Made by a program: the position numbers and the translations under genes. The notes under the pieces were generated by a model. The model was not told the DNA's origin. It searched no databases and was given only the letters and a program-made list of their open reading frames with translations. From positions 744,001 through 808,000 of the forward strand of contig NZ_CALPCX010000001.1 in assembly GCF_943193125.1 (NCBI RefSeq): a stretch of 64,000 nucleotides of DNA, written 5' to 3'. The DNA comes from Adlercreutzia agrestimuris. Lineage in GTDB: Bacteria; Actinomycetota; Coriobacteriia; Coriobacteriales; Eggerthellaceae. This document shows positions 46,541-55,990 of the stretch, one piece after another; position 1 is the first letter of the stretch, and each line of letters starts with the position of its first letter.

Positions 46541-48036
46541 ATGCGTTTTCTTAAAGCGTACTTTCGTCAAACACCACAGGTCATTGCCGCCATTTTTGGT
46601 TTGGCTAGTGCGCTTATGGTCTTAGAAATACAGCGAATGCCAGCTGCGCATATCGTGAGCCTTGAGACGTTTGCGCCTGGTCCGTATACCGTTGAGGCAT
46701 GCATCATCGCGCTAATTGCGCTTATGTATAAGTTCTTCCCTGCGCACCGCTTGAGCAATTCGCAAGGCGTGCGTGTGGTGGTTTCGTTGCTTGTTGTTGT
46801 TTCAACGCTTGTTGTTTTGTTGGCGAATTTTTCGGATGCGTCGCTTGCGTTTGTCATGCGCGCCTTGTACAGAACAAGCTCAGGACTGCTGGTGTGTTTA
46901 TGGGCGGAGCGCCTTATTAGTTTGGGATCTCGTCGTGCAGCATGGACGTTTGCCTGTGCGTGCATGCTTTCGGGCGTAGTTACAGCACTTCTTGCGCTTT
47001 TATCATTTTCTGTCTCGCAGCTTTTTTTGATGGCGCTGCCTTTCATATGCGCTGCGTGCTTTATCTTTTATAAACCGCAGATACTGCGCGATGATGACGT
47101 TGTTCATGAAGACGGCGAAGCAAGTGAGGCAAATAAAGACAACGAAGCCATTCTTGCTCTTGAGAAGCCGCTGCCGCGTTTTGCTTGTAGCACGAAAAAG
47201 ACCTGGATTATGGCGGTTGGGTTGGTGTTTTTGCCGCTTTTGTGCAGAGGCGCTATGGCGGTATCGCAAAGCTCTTGGATTGCGTTGCAGCAAAATGGTG
47301 TCATGATCTCGCTTATCCAAGCCACTATTGGGTTGGGTATCCTGCTCGGTGGGATTATTATTGCTTTTGTGGTGCGTCATGCATGGAACCAAAGCTTTAT
47401 ATTGGTATTTGACCTTTTGTTATCCCTGCATCATTTATCTTCTTATATACCGGACAGCGCCCCGATGATCTGTGGGTTTTGCATATGCTCATCGTTGACT
47501 CTACGTATAAAGTGATGCTGTTTTATATAGCAATGACAGCGTTTTTATTTCCCGGAGCGGCTCGAGGCGAGAATGCGGGCGTGCCAATATTTGCAGCCTT
47601 CTCTTTTATGATCATAACGCGCGCACTCTTTTTCATGGTGAAAGATGCATTTGATCCTGCAATAAGTGCTGGTATTGAAGCGGTTGTGGTGTTGGTGAGC
47701 TTTGGTGCTGCTTGCTGGCTTGCCTTTCAAGTGTTGCAAAAACAACTGGTTGATACCGAGAAAAGCAAGCAAGCTTCTGCTGAAGCGGTTCGCAAAAGGT
47801 TGGAAAATCAGTGCGAAGAACTGTCAGCGCAGTTTGACCTGACGCCGCGTGAGCAAGAGATATTGCTTCTCCTTGCACAAAACTATCGCGCTCCTTATAT
47901 AGCTGAGCGCTTGGTGGTAAGTCAGTCAACGGTCAAAACACACATGCGCAATTTATATGCGAAACTTGGCGTGCATTCGCAGGCAGAGCTATTGCTGCTT
48001 GTTGAGGAAAAAGAGCAAGGCGTTTCAGTTAAGTAG
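46541..48036 (+). pseudogene. Membrane LuxR-type regulator, split by a single-base frameshift
   Basis: Two consecutive frames together make one protein of the same family as those at 6768, 38162 and 58105. Frame one (46541-47515) gives the first about 290 residues of membrane segments, then runs into unrelated sequence and stops. The second frame continues the membrane region from about 47413 (PFVIPASFIFLYTGQ) and ends with an intact helix-turn-helix LTPREQEILLLLAQN. Adding one T to the TTTT at 47415-47418 would restore a single 498-residue frame. The ribosome-binding site AAGGAGGG is intact. Either a real loss, a phase-variable run or a sequencing error. Divergent from the reductase at 44683. 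Confidence 0.85.
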
Positions 48037-48055
48037 GGACACTCTTCAAGCGTGT

Positions 48056-48700
48056 TTATGAGCGGAATGACTCTAATACCAGTTGTGCACGTGTTCCGAT
48101 GGGCGTGGTATTGCTGGCAATAAAATCTGCAACGTGAGCGCGATTAAGCAAAAACTGCTCAATGAGCTCACCGCGTTCAGGGGTTGCATCAGCAACGCGC
48201 GTTACTTGCGCATAAACAATTTGTACCGTCTCGTCCGTAAGTCCTGTTGATGAAAATCCTGCTTGAGGTAAAGGGGTAATTGCGCTGGAAAGATCGGCTC
48301 CGTCAGAAACGCGCAGCGCATATCCCGTTTCTTCACGCAGTTCCCGGTCAACACAGGTGGCCAGGTCTTCGCCGGGCTCCATGAGTCCTGCGGGAAAGGC
48401 AATGCACCAACTATTGAGAGGATAGCGAAATTCACGAATCATCAAGAGTTCGTCGTTTTCGGTTAGCCCAACAATGCAGACTGCGTCAGCTGTCACAGCT
48501 TGGCTTGCGGCATTTGCTTCAAGTCCAGCACGAAATGCATCAGGCGCTTTGCGAGATGCACAATCGTAGGTGTAAAGCGTTTTATCGGGGAGCTCATAGG
48601 TGAGCACATACTTTTTAATCCAGCCATCAGCAATAAGCTTAATGTCAACGAGGCGAGGGGTGGTCAAGCTGGCTGTAGTGGGCGTGATTGACGTATCCAT
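48056..48700 (-). CDS. Nudix hydrolase (ADP-ribose pyrophosphatase-like)
   Basis: 214 residues from the ATG at 48700, preceded by GAAAGGAAG. The Nudix box is complete: G-x5-E-x7-REx2EE in GLMEPGEDLATCVDRELREE. The N-terminal part and REFRYPL resemble ADP-ribose pyrophosphatases, but the substrate is unproven. It converges on the frameshifted LuxR gene with 19 bases between stops. Confidence 0.9.
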   Translation of the reverse strand: MDTSITPTTASLTTPRLVDIKLIADGWIKKYVLTYELPDKTLYTYDCASRKAPDAFRAGLEANAASQAVTADAVCIVGLTENDELLMIREFRYPLNSWCIAFPAGLMEPGEDLATCVDRELREETGYALRVSDGADLSSAITPLPQAGFSSTGLTDETVQIVYAQVTRVADATPERGELIEQFLLNRAHVADFIASNTTPIGTRAQLVLESFRS

Positions 48701-48856
48701 AGTGCTTCCTTTCAGGACAAGCAAGGAGACATCAGGGTCTTTCCCACTGCAGGGTTGCCTGGCGCCTCTCTGGTATCCAAGGTTTCTCGTTGTGTGTGAG
48801 TCTCTAGTTTACGACAAATAAGGAATACGTGCTTTTGGTTGTGTGTTGTCCAAAAG

Positions 48857-48883
48857 AAGAGCCTCCCTGTGAGGGAGGCTCTT
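48857..48883 (-). terminator. Terminator of nrfA
   Basis: AAGAGCCTCCC (48857-48867) and GGGAGGCTCTT (48873-48883) pair perfectly, five-base loop. Read on the minus strand it is followed by CTTTTGG. 36 bases past the nrfA stop. Confidence 0.8.
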
Positions 48884-48918
48884 GCTGGGTAAGCTCTTAG
48901 TGTATTGCTACGAAAACT

Positions 48919-50193
48919 TTATGCTCCAAGGATTCCAAAGCCTTCTTCAAGCAACTCTTCGCACTTGTCCAGGTTCTCGTGTGCTACGTCGGGGTTATGT
49001 GCGCCTTCGCTATTCTCTACCATGACATAGTCCCAATAGAATTGTGCGTGACGGTGGATCTGCTGGGCGCGTGCAAGGTCGTCGGCAGAAAGCGTGTCTT
49101 TTTGGGCAGCAAGCTCATTGATGTAGCGCTCAATTTCCAACGAAATCTCCTGTTCGCGCTCAGTAACTTCAGATTGCCACTGGGCAACTTGGCTCGGGAG
49201 ATCTTTGTGGCAGCTTGAGCACTCTGCTAAAACGGCATCGTTTTCTAAGGGACTCACAAGGTTGTGATTGCTAAATGTTGTTCCATCGTCAGCAACAACG
49301 GTGCCCATGTGACAATCTGCGCAGCTATAGCCTAAGCTTGCCATATGAGATTGTTTACCACCGTAAATCGTTTCAAATTCTGGGTGCTGCGCCTTAAGGA
49401 GAGGAGCGCCAGTATCGGGGTGCTCCCAATCAGAGAACTCCAGGTCATCATAGAAGGCAAGCATTTTTTCGGCGGTCATTTCTTCAGTTCCCACATAGGG
49501 GTTTGAGGTTACTTTTTCGGAGTTGAAGTAATACTCATTGTGGCACTGTCCGCAGACTTGCGCTTCAAGGGGCGTCGTTTCGGTTGCGCTTCCTAAAGAA
49601 GTGAGATAGAACTTACTAGGAACAACTAGCTGTGTAGGCTCGTTCTCGTGGCAATTCCAGCAGCTGACAGGCTCATTGAATAAGTCAATCATGTCAGCGA
49701 AGGGGATGGTATATACGTCGTCGCCTTCGGCATTAACCTTGGCGGTAAATTGCGGCGTCTTGCAAGTGATGCAGTTTGCCAAGGTTTTTTCATTGACGCG
49801 AGGAGTAGCCTTGATTGACTCAAGTGTATAGCTATGAGAGGCAGCTTCCTCATAACCTTTGGCAAAGCCGTAGCCTTTGTACATAGTATTAAGTGCTGGG
49901 TAGGTTTCTAAGTAATTTGCTTTACCAGACTCAGGGGAGTTTTCCTCGTTTTGCTTATATGTTTCGTACTGATGCGGGTACGCATCTTTCCATGCATCAG
50001 CAACTACTACACCAAACTCATCAGCCTCTGGTGTTTCAACTGGCTCTGCAGTTGGTGTTTGGCTGGGCGAAGCAGGCGTGTCAGTATCTGATGTGGTTGT
50101 GCTTGCTTGTGGAGAGCAAGCAGCAAGTGCCGCTACCAAACAAACGGTGCATGCTGCGCTTGTAATAATGACGGCTTTTTTCGACTTAAGCAT
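48919..50193 (-). CDS. nrfA: Ammonia-forming cytochrome c nitrite reductase NrfA (lipoprotein)
   Basis: 424 residues. A lipobox LAAC gives Cys26, so the protein is anchored outside the membrane. Five heme sites: CITCK (141-145), the lysine-ligated active-site heme, then CWNCH (178), CGQCH (214), CADCH (291) and CSSCH (325). The catalytic Tyr in HNEYYF and His in KAQHPEFE are present. It reduces nitrite to ammonia with six electrons. The usual quinol-oxidising partner nrfH is absent on both sides: upstream is a divergent MocR regulator, downstream a terminator. Electrons must come from a partner encoded elsewhere. Confidence 0.95.
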   Translation of the reverse strand: MLKSKKAVIITSAACTVCLVAALAACSPQASTTTSDTDTPASPSQTPTAEPVETPEADEFGVVVADAWKDAYPHQYETYKQNEENSPESGKANYLETYPALNTMYKGYGFAKGYEEAASHSYTLESIKATPRVNEKTLANCITCKTPQFTAKVNAEGDDVYTIPFADMIDLFNEPVSCWNCHENEPTQLVVPSKFYLTSLGSATETTPLEAQVCGQCHNEYYFNSEKVTSNPYVGTEEMTAEKMLAFYDDLEFSDWEHPDTGAPLLKAQHPEFETIYGGKQSHMASLGYSCADCHMGTVVADDGTTFSNHNLVSPLENDAVLAECSSCHKDLPSQVAQWQSEVTEREQEISLEIERYINELAAQKDTLSADDLARAQQIHRHAQFYWDYVMVENSEGAHNPDVAHENLDKCEELLEEGFGILGA

Positions 50194-50403
50194 AATCCCT
50201 CCTTAAGATAGACGCTTCTTTTGCGTTATAGGTAGCTTATCGGGAGGGTGCGCCTTTTATACAGGGTCACATATTCAAAAAATGAAGGGGACAGTTATAC
50301 TATGGCAAAGGGTACAGTTTCATAACGCCGCCACAAATGAGGAGCTTGCGGGGAGCTTGCAGGCAAAGAAGGGCGAATATGAAAGCACGGTGGGGGAGTC
50401 ATA

Positions 50404-51840
50404 ATGCAGCTTGACGAAACGAGCGAACTGCCGCTTTATCAGCAGATATATGAGAAAATTCGCCATGGAATTGAAGATGGTCATTATCCATCTGGTTCAA
50501 AGCTGCCTTCGATTAGCGGTCTTGCGAGTGAGCTACAATGCTCGCGCAATACGATAGATGCGGCCTATAGTCAGTTGATGGAAGAAGGATATATTGAAAG
50601 CAGGCCAGGATCAGGCTATCGAGTGCTTTCTGTGATAGAAGATGCGGCGTTTGCAAACACACGCGATCAAGACTTAGGTTCGGTGCTTTTAGGTGAGCCT
50701 CATCAAATGCGCTATAACTTCACGTATGGCAATCTGGAGCAAGGAACATTTCCCGCTACTGTTTGGCGTACTATCACCGATGATATTTTGTTGAGTGTAG
50801 AGAGTGGGATATGTAATACCTATACCGACCCTTTGGGCGAAGAAGCCTTGCGTGGCGAAATTGCGTGGCGGCTCACAACACAGTGCGATGTTGATTGCAC
50901 CCCAGGGCAGGTCATCATTCAGCCCGGAACACAAGTGAGCATTCAAAATCTGTTGGCGCTTTTTGATGCTCGTACTGATGTGGTGGCCATGGAAAATCCT
51001 GGCTATATTGGTGCACGTGAAGCATTTGAGCGCAGTGGCTTTCGCGTTGCGCCGTGTCGGGTTGACGTGAGCTATGAGGAGTTTTTCGCCGACCTTGAAC
51101 GCTCACGCGCAAAACTGGTTTATGTTACGCCTTCAAGCCAGTTTCCTACGTGTAAAACAATGCCTATAAAGATGCGAAGTAAGCTTATAGCCTGGGCTGA
51201 TGCAAACGATGCCTATATTTTGGAAGACGATTATTGCAGAGACTTTCGCTATAAAGAGCGCCCTCAGCCGCCTCTGCAATCCATGGATCACTGTAATCGT
51301 GTCATTTATATGGGCACCTTCTCAAAGTCGCTTTCTCCAGCACTTCGTATGAATTATCTCGTATTGCCGCCAGCCCTCTTAGAGAAGTGGCGCACGCTTT
51401 TTGCTAATGCTTACACTTCGGTTCCATGGCTTTCGCAAGCGGTTTTGGCGCGTTTTATGAGTCAGGGTCATTGGGATCGGCAGTTGCGACGCGTGCAAGC
51501 GAAAAACAAGCGCAAATATGAAACACTAACTGCTTCGCTTCATGAATACCTCGGAGATAAAGTTCGCGTTTTGGAAAACGGCACGGGGCTTCATGTGCTG
51601 GTTCAGGTCTATGACGATCGGACGCAAGAGGAGCTTATTGAAGTGGCACGTGCGGCGGATGTCTTGGTTTATGGTACTGAAAAGTATTGGATGGGTAAGC
51701 GTCCATTGACGTCGCGCGTGTTGCTTGTTGGGTTTTCATCCATTGCAGAGCAAGACATTGAGCCAGGTATCAAAGCGTTAGCAAATGCGTGGTTTGGCGG
51801 CAACAAGCCACGATGCTGCCAGTCTCTTTCGCTATACTAA
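50404..51840 (+). CDS. MocR/PdxR-type GntR regulator with aminotransferase domain
   Basis: 478 residues. The N-terminal GntR winged helix (about 8-75) has PLYQQIYEKIRHGIEDG and CSRNTIDAAYSQLMEEG. The rest is a fold-type-I aminotransferase with the PLP Lys in TFSKSLSPALRMNY. Family members regulate vitamin B6, GABA or amino-acid genes. It is divergent from nrfA over 210 bases; whether it controls nrfA is unknown. GGGGGAG precedes the ATG. Confidence 0.92.
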   Translation: MQLDETSELPLYQQIYEKIRHGIEDGHYPSGSKLPSISGLASELQCSRNTIDAAYSQLMEEGYIESRPGSGYRVLSVIEDAAFANTRDQDLGSVLLGEPHQMRYNFTYGNLEQGTFPATVWRTITDDILLSVESGICNTYTDPLGEEALRGEIAWRLTTQCDVDCTPGQVIIQPGTQVSIQNLLALFDARTDVVAMENPGYIGAREAFERSGFRVAPCRVDVSYEEFFADLERSRAKLVYVTPSSQFPTCKTMPIKMRSKLIAWADANDAYILEDDYCRDFRYKERPQPPLQSMDHCNRVIYMGTFSKSLSPALRMNYLVLPPALLEKWRTLFANAYTSVPWLSQAVLARFMSQGHWDRQLRRVQAKNKRKYETLTASLHEYLGDKVRVLENGTGLHVLVQVYDDRTQEELIEVARAADVLVYGTEKYWMGKRPLTSRVLLVGFSSIAEQDIEPGIKALANAWFGGNKPRCCQSLSLY

Positions 51841-51872
51841 ATCCCAGATTCACTTGGTGAAAGGCACGCATT

Positions 51873-52412
51873 ATGAGCACCCTGGTTGGCATACTTTCTG
51901 ATACTCATGGCTCTCTTCCCGATGCGGCATACGCCTCGCTTGCAGATGTTGATCATATCATTCACGCAGGTGATATTGGTAATCCTGAGATTCTTCGTCT
52001 TCTTGAAGGGTTGGCACCCACAACAGCAGTATTAGGCAACAATGATTTTGATGAATACGGCGCCGCAGTGGGACGTTTCGCTCATCCAGTCATTGAGAAT
52101 GTTCGTTTTTTAGTGTCGCACTATCCGCGTGACGTGCGCATTGGCTTTAATGGTTGCGCGGGTCTTGCAGCAGGAGATCCACTTCCTCAGGTGTGCGTCC
52201 ACGGGCACACTCACATACCTGAGCTCATTTTCGGCAAAGAAGCTCGACCAGCAAATATTATGCTTTGTCCAGGATCTGTTGCGCGACCGCGTGGCGAGTT
52301 TCCAAGATCGCTTGCAAAAATGCTTCTTAAGGATGGTCGCATAGTGGCAACGCGCGTGGAAACGCTAAGTGGCTTACCGATTTTTGAATGCGGCACGTGG
52401 CCCGAGTCTTGA
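51873..52412 (+). CDS. YfcE/MJ0936-type metallophosphoesterase
   Basis: 179 residues with the metal ligands in order: SDTHG, HAGDIG, GNND, and GHTH. These small enzymes cleave phosphodiesters in vitro; biological substrate unknown. GTGAAAGG precedes the ATG. It lies between the MocR gene and the nuclease, 30 bases upstream of the latter. Confidence 0.9.
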   Translation: MSTLVGILSDTHGSLPDAAYASLADVDHIIHAGDIGNPEILRLLEGLAPTTAVLGNNDFDEYGAAVGRFAHPVIENVRFLVSHYPRDVRIGFNGCAGLAAGDPLPQVCVHGHTHIPELIFGKEARPANIMLCPGSVARPRGEFPRSLAKMLLKDGRIVATRVETLSGLPIFECGTWPES

Positions 52413-52442
52413 GATGCCGCCTCATGAGATAAGGATAAGATC

Positions 52443-53111
52443 ATGTCTGCGCGAACCTCTCATTCCCAAAACAAGTCATACACCACACGCATTGTCAGTG
52501 TTGTGGTGGTCGTTTTTGTGGTGCTTGCGTGGTTGGGCTTGCAGGTGCTTGATACTTCATCTCACGATGTGCCAGCTACGCGAAGTTTACCAGGTGCAGT
52601 TGACATATCAACGCGTGTGCAATCTGGAGCAGAAGCTGATCGCGCGCAGGCAAGTGCAGAGCAGCTTGCGCATGCTGATCCGCAGTGTTTTGAAGAGGGT
52701 GTTGTTGAGCGCGTGGTTGACGGCGACACACTCATTGTCCGCATTGATGGTGAGCGTGTTCGCGTTCGGCTTGTAGGTATTAATGCGCCTGAGAGTGTGC
52801 ATGAAGATGAAAGCCGCAACACTCCTGAAGGACGTCAATCCTCGGAACACCTGAAAACACTCGTTTCTGAAGGAGAGACGGTGTATCTTCAGCAAGATAC
52901 CTCATATACCGATCAGTATGATAGGCGTTTGGCATATGTATGGGATGCATTGCCACATGATGTTGATGATGCTTTTGACCCCCAGACCATTGCAGAGCAC
53001 ATGATTAACGCGTGGCAGGTGATTGATGGGCATGCTCAAGCGCGCACCTATGAGCCTGATACCCTCCATGATCAGCTTTTACAGGCGTTTGAAAGCGAAG
53101 CGTCTGCATAA
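52443..53111 (+). CDS. Membrane-anchored staphylococcal-nuclease-like protein
   Basis: 222 residues. One hydrophobic segment (about 16-38) acts as signal or anchor. The nuclease fold follows from about residue 85: RVVDGDTLIV, then the catalytic RVRLVGINAPE and a later YDRRLAYVW with the second active-site Arg. It should degrade nucleic acids outside the membrane. The last 60 residues are acidic. AAGGATAAG precedes the ATG. Confidence 0.9.
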   Translation: MSARTSHSQNKSYTTRIVSVVVVVFVVLAWLGLQVLDTSSHDVPATRSLPGAVDISTRVQSGAEADRAQASAEQLAHADPQCFEEGVVERVVDGDTLIVRIDGERVRVRLVGINAPESVHEDESRNTPEGRQSSEHLKTLVSEGETVYLQQDTSYTDQYDRRLAYVWDALPHDVDDAFDPQTIAEHMINAWQVIDGHAQARTYEPDTLHDQLLQAFESEASA

Positions 53112-53319
53112 ATAAAGTTGGTGGGATAGATCACTTTTCCATCTGCCATTAAATGAACCCTTGCATCAAGTCACTCTTCTGAAATATGGTCAAGGTGCGG
53201 CTGGTGCTTTGGTTGGTGGTGCTAATGGCACTGATGGAGCGAGAACGTACCTTCTTTGAAGAGGCGCGGCACACGGTGCACTTGCGATAAAAGCGTGTAG
53301 CTGTTGCGTTGCATGTATG
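53112..53319. other. Gap before queD without an assigned gene
   Basis: Only one tiny frame (53186-53290, 34 residues with a hydrophobic start) could be coding; it lacks a ribosome-binding site and is not called. This stretch may be the leader of the que operon, as a hairpin terminator and a -10-like TATAAT follow it. Confidence 0.35.
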
Positions 53320-53358
53320 AGCTCCCGTGAAGCTTCGGTGTTGCGGGAGCTTCTTTTT
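53320..53358 (+). terminator. Terminator or attenuator just upstream of queD
   Basis: AGCTCCCG (53320-53327) pairs with CGGGAGCT (53344-53351), 16-base loop, then TCTTTTT. TATAAT (53360-53365) follows at once, 29 bases before queD. It may end the nuclease transcript or act as an attenuator for queuosine genes; a preQ1 riboswitch could not be recognised. Confidence 0.65.
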
Positions 53359-53393
53359 GTATAATGGAGCCGACAAACACGAAAGGCGAAACC

Positions 53394-53831
53394 ATGTACG
53401 GATTAAGAACTGAGAGCGACTTTGATGCCGCTCATTTTTTAACTGATTACCACGGCAAATGTGAAAACCTCCACGGACATAGATGGCGTGTTGTAGCTTA
53501 TTTGGCACAAGATGAATTGCAGCACGAAGGCACCATGAAAGATATGGTGGTTGATTTCGCTGAGTTCAAAAAGGCTTTGCGCCAGCTGACCGAAGCACTT
53601 GATCATTCGTTTGTAGTTGAAGAGGGATCCCTTCAGCAAAAGACGCTGGATTGCTTGCGCGAAGAGGGCTTTACACTCTCTATCATGCCATTTCGCACGA
53701 CGGCGGAGAATCTGGCGAAGTACTTCTATGACCAGCTAGCAGCGCAGGGTCTTCCGGTCAGTCAAGTTGATGTGTATGAGACACCCAATAATTGTGCAAT
53801 CTATTATGGTGAAGGTAGACATAACTCATGA
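53394..53831 (+). CDS. queD: 6-carboxytetrahydropterin synthase QueD
   Basis: 145 residues from the ATG at 53394, with GAAAGG upstream. The zinc His residues are in DAAHFL and LHGHRW and the catalytic Cys in GKCENLHGH. It makes 6-carboxytetrahydropterin from 7,8-dihydroneopterin triphosphate, the first committed step to preQ0. Its stop overlaps the queE start by four bases. Confidence 0.95.
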   Translation: MYGLRTESDFDAAHFLTDYHGKCENLHGHRWRVVAYLAQDELQHEGTMKDMVVDFAEFKKALRQLTEALDHSFVVEEGSLQQKTLDCLREEGFTLSIMPFRTTAENLAKYFYDQLAAQGLPVSQVDVYETPNNCAIYYGEGRHNS

Positions 53832-54535
53832 GCCTAGCGGTTGCTGAGCGCTTTGTAAGCATTAATGGCGAAGGCTTGGAAGCTGGTCGCCTGGCTACCT
53901 TTGTGCGTTTTTGTGGGTGCAATTTGCAGTGTAGCTATTGCGACACTCGGTGGGCATGCGATCCGGCGTTTGCGGGATGCATACTGAGTGTTGATGAGGT
54001 GGTTAATTATGTCGTAAGCGCAGGATGTCGTTGCGTGACACTTACGGGTGGAGAGCCACTTTTGCAGCCATCATGTGAGGAGCTTGTAGACAAGCTCGTG
54101 CACGCGCGTACGGCAGAGGGGCAAGGTTTTCGGGTTGAGCTTGAGACTAACGGGGCCGTGTCACTTGCAGAATTAGCTGCGCTTCGCCGAGATAACGAGG
54201 CAGACGAGATGGCGGGATCGCTGGTGTTTACGATGGACTGGAAGTGTCCGTCATCAGGTATGACAGACCGAATGCTCGTTGGCAATTTGACTCATTTGGG
54301 AGCTAGTGACGCGCTGAAATTTGTTGTGGGATCTCGCGAAGATCTGGAGTGTATGCGCGCGCTGGTACAGCAATACCATCTTGCTGAGCAGACCAATGTA
54401 CTTCTCAGTCCGGTGTTTGGGCAGATTGAACCCTCTGATATTGTTGCGTTTATGAAGGAATTTGATCTGGTGGATGTAAAGCTTCAGCTGCAACTTCATA
54501 AGTTCATATGGCCTTTGTCTCAAAGGGGAGTGTAA
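53828..54535 (+). CDS. queE: 7-carboxy-7-deazaguanine synthase QueE
   Basis: 235 residues. The radical SAM motif C31-x3-C35-x2-C38 (GCNLQCSYC) is near the N-terminus and LTGGEPLLQ follows. It contracts the pterin ring to form carboxydeazaguanine. Starts inside queD (ATGA overlap) and ends inside queC (TAATG overlap). Confidence 0.95.
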   Translation: MSLAVAERFVSINGEGLEAGRLATFVRFCGCNLQCSYCDTRWACDPAFAGCILSVDEVVNYVVSAGCRCVTLTGGEPLLQPSCEELVDKLVHARTAEGQGFRVELETNGAVSLAELAALRRDNEADEMAGSLVFTMDWKCPSSGMTDRMLVGNLTHLGASDALKFVVGSREDLECMRALVQQYHLAEQTNVLLSPVFGQIEPSDIVAFMKEFDLVDVKLQLQLHKFIWPLSQRGV

Positions 54536-55320
54536 TGCAGGACAAACAGTGTCCACAAGACGCAGGCGCAGAACACAAGCAGGTACAAGAGTTGCGAGAA
54601 ATATCATCTGCGCCAACCAACAGCCGCGCTTTGGTTTTGTGCTCTGGTGGTCTTGATTCAACAACGCTTTTGGCTCAAGCAGTAGAGCGCTATGGCAATG
54701 ACAACGTAGTGGCGCTTTCGGTGCAATATGGTCAAAAGCATGTGCGTGAATTGCAGTCTGCACAGGCTGTTGCTCAGTATTATGGTGTTGAGCTCAAAAT
54801 GATTGACGTAGCGGCAATTTTTGCTGAGAGCACTTGCTCGTTGCTGTCCCATTCGGATGAGGCAATTCCTCACGAAAGCTATGACCAGCAGCTTGCAGAG
54901 AGTAAAGCGGCTCCGGTTGTTAGTACGTATGTGCCATTTCGCAATGGACTGTTTTTGTCATGTGCGGCCTCAATGGCACTGTCGCTTGATTGCTCGGTGT
55001 TGTATTACGGCGCACATCATGACGATTGGGCTGGCAATGCGTATCCTGATTGCTCGCGCGAATTTGTTGAAGCAATGGACGATGCTATACGGCGCGGAAC
55101 TGCTGATCAACTGCGCGTTGAAGCGCCCTTTGTGACTTGGTCTAAGGCTGATATTGTTGCTGAGGGCATGCGTCTTGGTGTGCCCTATGAACTTACGTGG
55201 TCATGTTACGAGGGCGGTGATGAGCCATGTGGTCAGTGTGCAACGTGCATAGATCGTGCGCGTGCATTTGAAGCACATGGTCTCGTTGATCCGCTGTATA
55301 TGCGAAAGGATGTAAAATGA
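54535..55320 (+). CDS. queC: 7-cyano-7-deazaguanine synthase QueC
   Basis: 261 residues from the ATG at 54535, with AAAGGGGAG upstream and one base shared with the queE stop. The ATP-pyrophosphatase loop SGGLDS is at 37-42. The zinc Cys cluster [15 protein letters not shown] is near the C-terminus. Forms preQ0 from carboxydeazaguanine, ammonia and ATP. The first about 28 residues are extra compared with most QueC. Confidence 0.95.
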   Translation: MQDKQCPQDAGAEHKQVQELREISSAPTNSRALVLCSGGLDSTTLLAQAVERYGNDNVVALSVQYGQKHVRELQSAQAVAQYYGVELKMIDVAAIFAESTCSLLSHSDEAIPHESYDQQLAESKAAPVVSTYVPFRNGLFLSCAASMALSLDCSVLYYGAHHDDWAGNAYPDCSREFVEAMDDAIRRGTADQLRVEAPFVTWSKADIVAEGMRLGVPYELTWSCYEGGDEPCGQCATCIDRARAFEAHGLVDPLYMRKDVK

Positions 55321-55820
55321 GCGAGAATGCGTGTGGCGTGCGCGAGGATGAGGGCTTGACGCTGTTGGGAAACCAGCAGGTAGCTTATGCATTTGACTAT
55401 GATCCTGATTTGCTTGAGACGTTTGAGAATAAGCATCAGGGCAATGATTATTTCGTCAAATTCAACTGTCCTGAATTTACTTCACTTTGTCCAATTACGG
55501 GGCAGCCTGACTTTGCCACCATCTATATCTCCTATGTTCCTGATGTGCGCATGGTGGAAAGCAAGAGCTTGAAGTTGTATCTTTTTTCGTTTCGCAATCA
55601 TGGAGACTTTCATGAGGACTGCGTAAATGTGATCATGAAGGATCTCATTGAGCTTATGGACCCCAAATACATTGAGGTGTGGGGAAAGTTTTTGCCGCGC
55701 GGCGGTATTTCCATTGATCCGTATTGTAATTACGGACGCCCTGGCACCCGCTGGGAAGAAGTGGCATGGCAGCGGCTTTCTCAGCATGACTTACATCCTG
55801 AAGCGGTGGATAATCGCTAA
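55317..55820 (+). CDS. queF: NADPH-dependent preQ0 reductase QueF
   Basis: 167 residues, the short single-domain type. Catalytic Cys58 lies in [10 protein letters not shown] and the conserved [10 protein letters not shown] follows. It reduces preQ0 to preQ1. Overlaps queC by four bases, completing a queD-queE-queC-queF operon for queuosine precursor. Confidence 0.95.
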   Translation: MSENACGVREDEGLTLLGNQQVAYAFDYDPDLLETFENKHQGNDYFVKFNCPEFTSLCPITGQPDFATIYISYVPDVRMVESKSLKLYLFSFRNHGDFHEDCVNVIMKDLIELMDPKYIEVWGKFLPRGGISIDPYCNYGRPGTRWEEVAWQRLSQHDLHPEAVDNR

Positions 55821-55866
55821 CGCTTTTCTTGATTTTTTCTTTCTACATACAAAACAGTTATATACA

Positions 55867-55896
55867 AGAACGAGCCTCGCGAATGAGGCTCGTTCT
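55867..55896. terminator. Bidirectional terminator between queF and the reductase gene
   Basis: AGAACGAGCCTC (55867-55878), six-base loop, GAGGCTCGTTCT (55885-55896). Both converging genes end close by; short T-rich stretches flank both sides. Confidence 0.75.
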
Positions 55897-55990
55897 ATGA
55901 AGAGCAATGGCGACAAACTGGAGGGAAGGTGTCGCCAGCATAGAGCGGATGGGGCTGCCAAACTAGAACATTGCAGCCAAGCGGCTTTGC

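Noticed and set aside
47411..47425. Programmed -1 ribosomal frameshift in the split LuxR gene
   Set aside because: No standard slippery heptamer in the right frame and no clear downstream stimulator; the paralogues are unsplit, so a mutation or error is likelier.
53186..53290. 34-residue frame starting with a hydrophobic stretch upstream of queD
   Set aside because: No ribosome-binding site and no homology; could be chance within a leader.
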